36,793 bases of DNA from an uncultured bacterium (GTDB lineage Bacteria > Planctomycetota > Phycisphaerae > Phycisphaerales > SM1A02). Each line of letters begins with the position of its first letter. Within the stretch, counting starts at the first letter, position 1. The notes under the pieces were generated by a model that was given only the letters and a program-made list of their open reading frames with translations, was not told the DNA's origin and searched no databases. Of this stretch, positions 36,067 to 36,793 are shown piece after piece. A program made the translations under genes and the position numbers. Where the stretch lies: NCBI GenBank assembly GCA_903891095.1, contig CAITDI010000044.1, forward strand, positions 1 to 36,793, given 5' to 3'.

Positions 36067-36646
36067 GGCAGGAAGATTTTCATGTCCGAAAACTAGAGCT
36101 GAATGGTCGGCGCGCCGGCAAACCGCATCTATGCGTCTGAATAACGCTGCTTCTAGGACGAGCATCGACAGAACAGGCGTGGTTCTCGGGCGAGAGAACG
36201 TTTGCAGCCGAAATCAAAGCAAAATCGCCGACACGAACCCGTTCATGGGGGTTGACAGGGTTTGTGGTTTCGCTAACATCCCCGACCCGCGACTGATCTC
36301 AGTTGCGGGACGCGGCCTCAGCCGCGCTATCTTTGACAAGTCAGCAGTTGGAATGCCGCGAGGATGTTTCGCGCAGGACATAGGGCACGACCCTAGTCTG
36401 AAGCGCAATTTCGCTGCCACCACAGTGGCAGCAGATGAACATCCTTCGTGATGCCAAAGACAATGATCAATTCCAGTGATCGCTGTCAGTCCGGATCGCA
36501 AGATCTGGCTGGTAGTGATGTTCATCAGATACGGTGGATTTGCCATCCACCACTCTCGGCTGGAACCGAGAGACGACCGGCCAACGCAAACACGTTGGTT
36601 AGGCCGGGCAAACCTTCAACGGTACGCAGCGTAAGCTGCTTAAAAC
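36067..36646 (+). other. Gene-free rRNA promoter and leader region
   Basis: A 580-base stretch with lower GC than the coding DNA and no credible gene. It contains a promoter (36252-36279) and a series of hairpins: 36381-36395, 36413-36432 (8-bp perfect arms), 36533-36551 (7-bp arms), 36554-36571 (6-bp arms), 36577-36607 (bulged stem) and 36626-36639 (5-bp arms). The sequence TGCTTAAAAC just before the 16S start resembles an antitermination boxA, a weak match. Confidence 0.6.
36252..36279 (+). promoter_or_regulatory. rRNA promoter
   Basis: TTGACA (36252-36257), a 16-base spacer and TAACAT (36274-36279). The -35 is a perfect sigma-70 consensus, the only one in the window followed by a plausible -10. 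It lies about 370 bases before the 16S 5' end. Confidence 0.65.
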
Positions 36647-36793
36647 TTATTGAAGAGTTTGATCCTGGCTCAGATTGAACGCTGGCGGCATGGCTAAAAC
36701 ATGCAAGTCGAACGCGTGTAGCAATACACGAGTGGCGAAAGGGCGAGGAATAGATTCCTACGTACCCCGGAGTCAGGGATAACCATCGGAAAC
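36647..36793 (+). rRNA. rrs: 16S ribosomal RNA, 5' end (cut by window)
   Basis: The universal 5' region is exact, including the 27F priming site at 36654-36673, then ATTGAACGCTGGCGGCATGG and ATGCAAGTCGAACG. The segment GGCGAAAGGGCGAGGAATAG replaces the usual GTGAGTAAC form and fits planctomycetes. Only the first 147 bases lie in the window. The exact 5' end is estimated by alignment with the E. coli start. Confidence 0.97.

Noticed and set aside
36067-36251. Possible short gene or tRNA between the comF-like gene and the 16S promoter
   Set aside because: No cloverleaf with a GTTC-type T-loop, and the open frames here run on from other reading frames of the comF-like gene without a ribosome binding site.

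Overview
The window is high-GC bacterial DNA that most likely comes from a planctomycete, probably of the Phycisphaerae type. The grounds are the 5' end of a 16S rRNA gene at the right edge (about 36647 onward), whose V1 region looks planctomycetal, and a run of large secreted FG-GAP/VCBS-repeat proteins with calcium-loop linkers of the sort common in that phylum. The phylum is an inference; only 147 bases of 16S are present.

Region 1 (1-16778) is a surface-polysaccharide locus. Two five-gene operons diverge from an 88-base gap at 6827-6914. The leftward operon encodes an asparagine-synthase-type amidotransferase, two family-4 glycosyltransferases, an O-antigen ligase/polymerase-like membrane protein and a second amidotransferase cut by the window edge. 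The rightward operon encodes a methyltransferase, an ABC-2 permease (Wzm-like), an ATPase with a C-terminal glycan-binding-type domain (Wzt-like), a sulfotransferase-like protein and a second methyltransferase. Facing it are two tandem paralogous glycosyltransferases (12178-15143), and beyond them a methyltransferase with a C-terminal helical tail (15213-16778). Together these can build a glycan, decorate it with amide, methyl and perhaps sulfate groups, export it by the ABC-dependent route and attach it to an acceptor.

Region 2 (16810-25882) holds four consecutive leftward genes for secreted proteins. Each has a signal peptide, a different N-terminal module, and a shared cassette of about 300 residues made of six FG-GAP/VCBS blades. 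At least three of the four have their own intrinsic terminator. Blade-specific features are kept in the same order in all four, so the six-blade unit seems to have been copied whole and joined to different front ends. This array is the most unusual feature of the window.

Region 3 (26189-29954) has a sigma-54-dependent regulator with an atypical receiver domain. It is divergent from a secreted Gly/Met-rich protein with LTxxQ-like helical repeats and an EF-hand. The 355-base gap between them carries three tandem 16-bp repeats.

Region 4 (30090-36066) is housekeeping: serine O-acetyltransferase, an AmpG-like MFS transporter, aconitase A and a ComF-family phosphoribosyltransferase. A 580-base gene-free stretch follows, with a promoter and hairpin-rich leader, leading to the 16S rRNA gene.

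Several genes have a TATACT-like hexamer ending only 6-9 bases before the start codon and no Shine-Dalgarno sequence, which suggests leaderless transcripts are common here. No tRNA, insertion sequence, CRISPR array or phage gene was seen.
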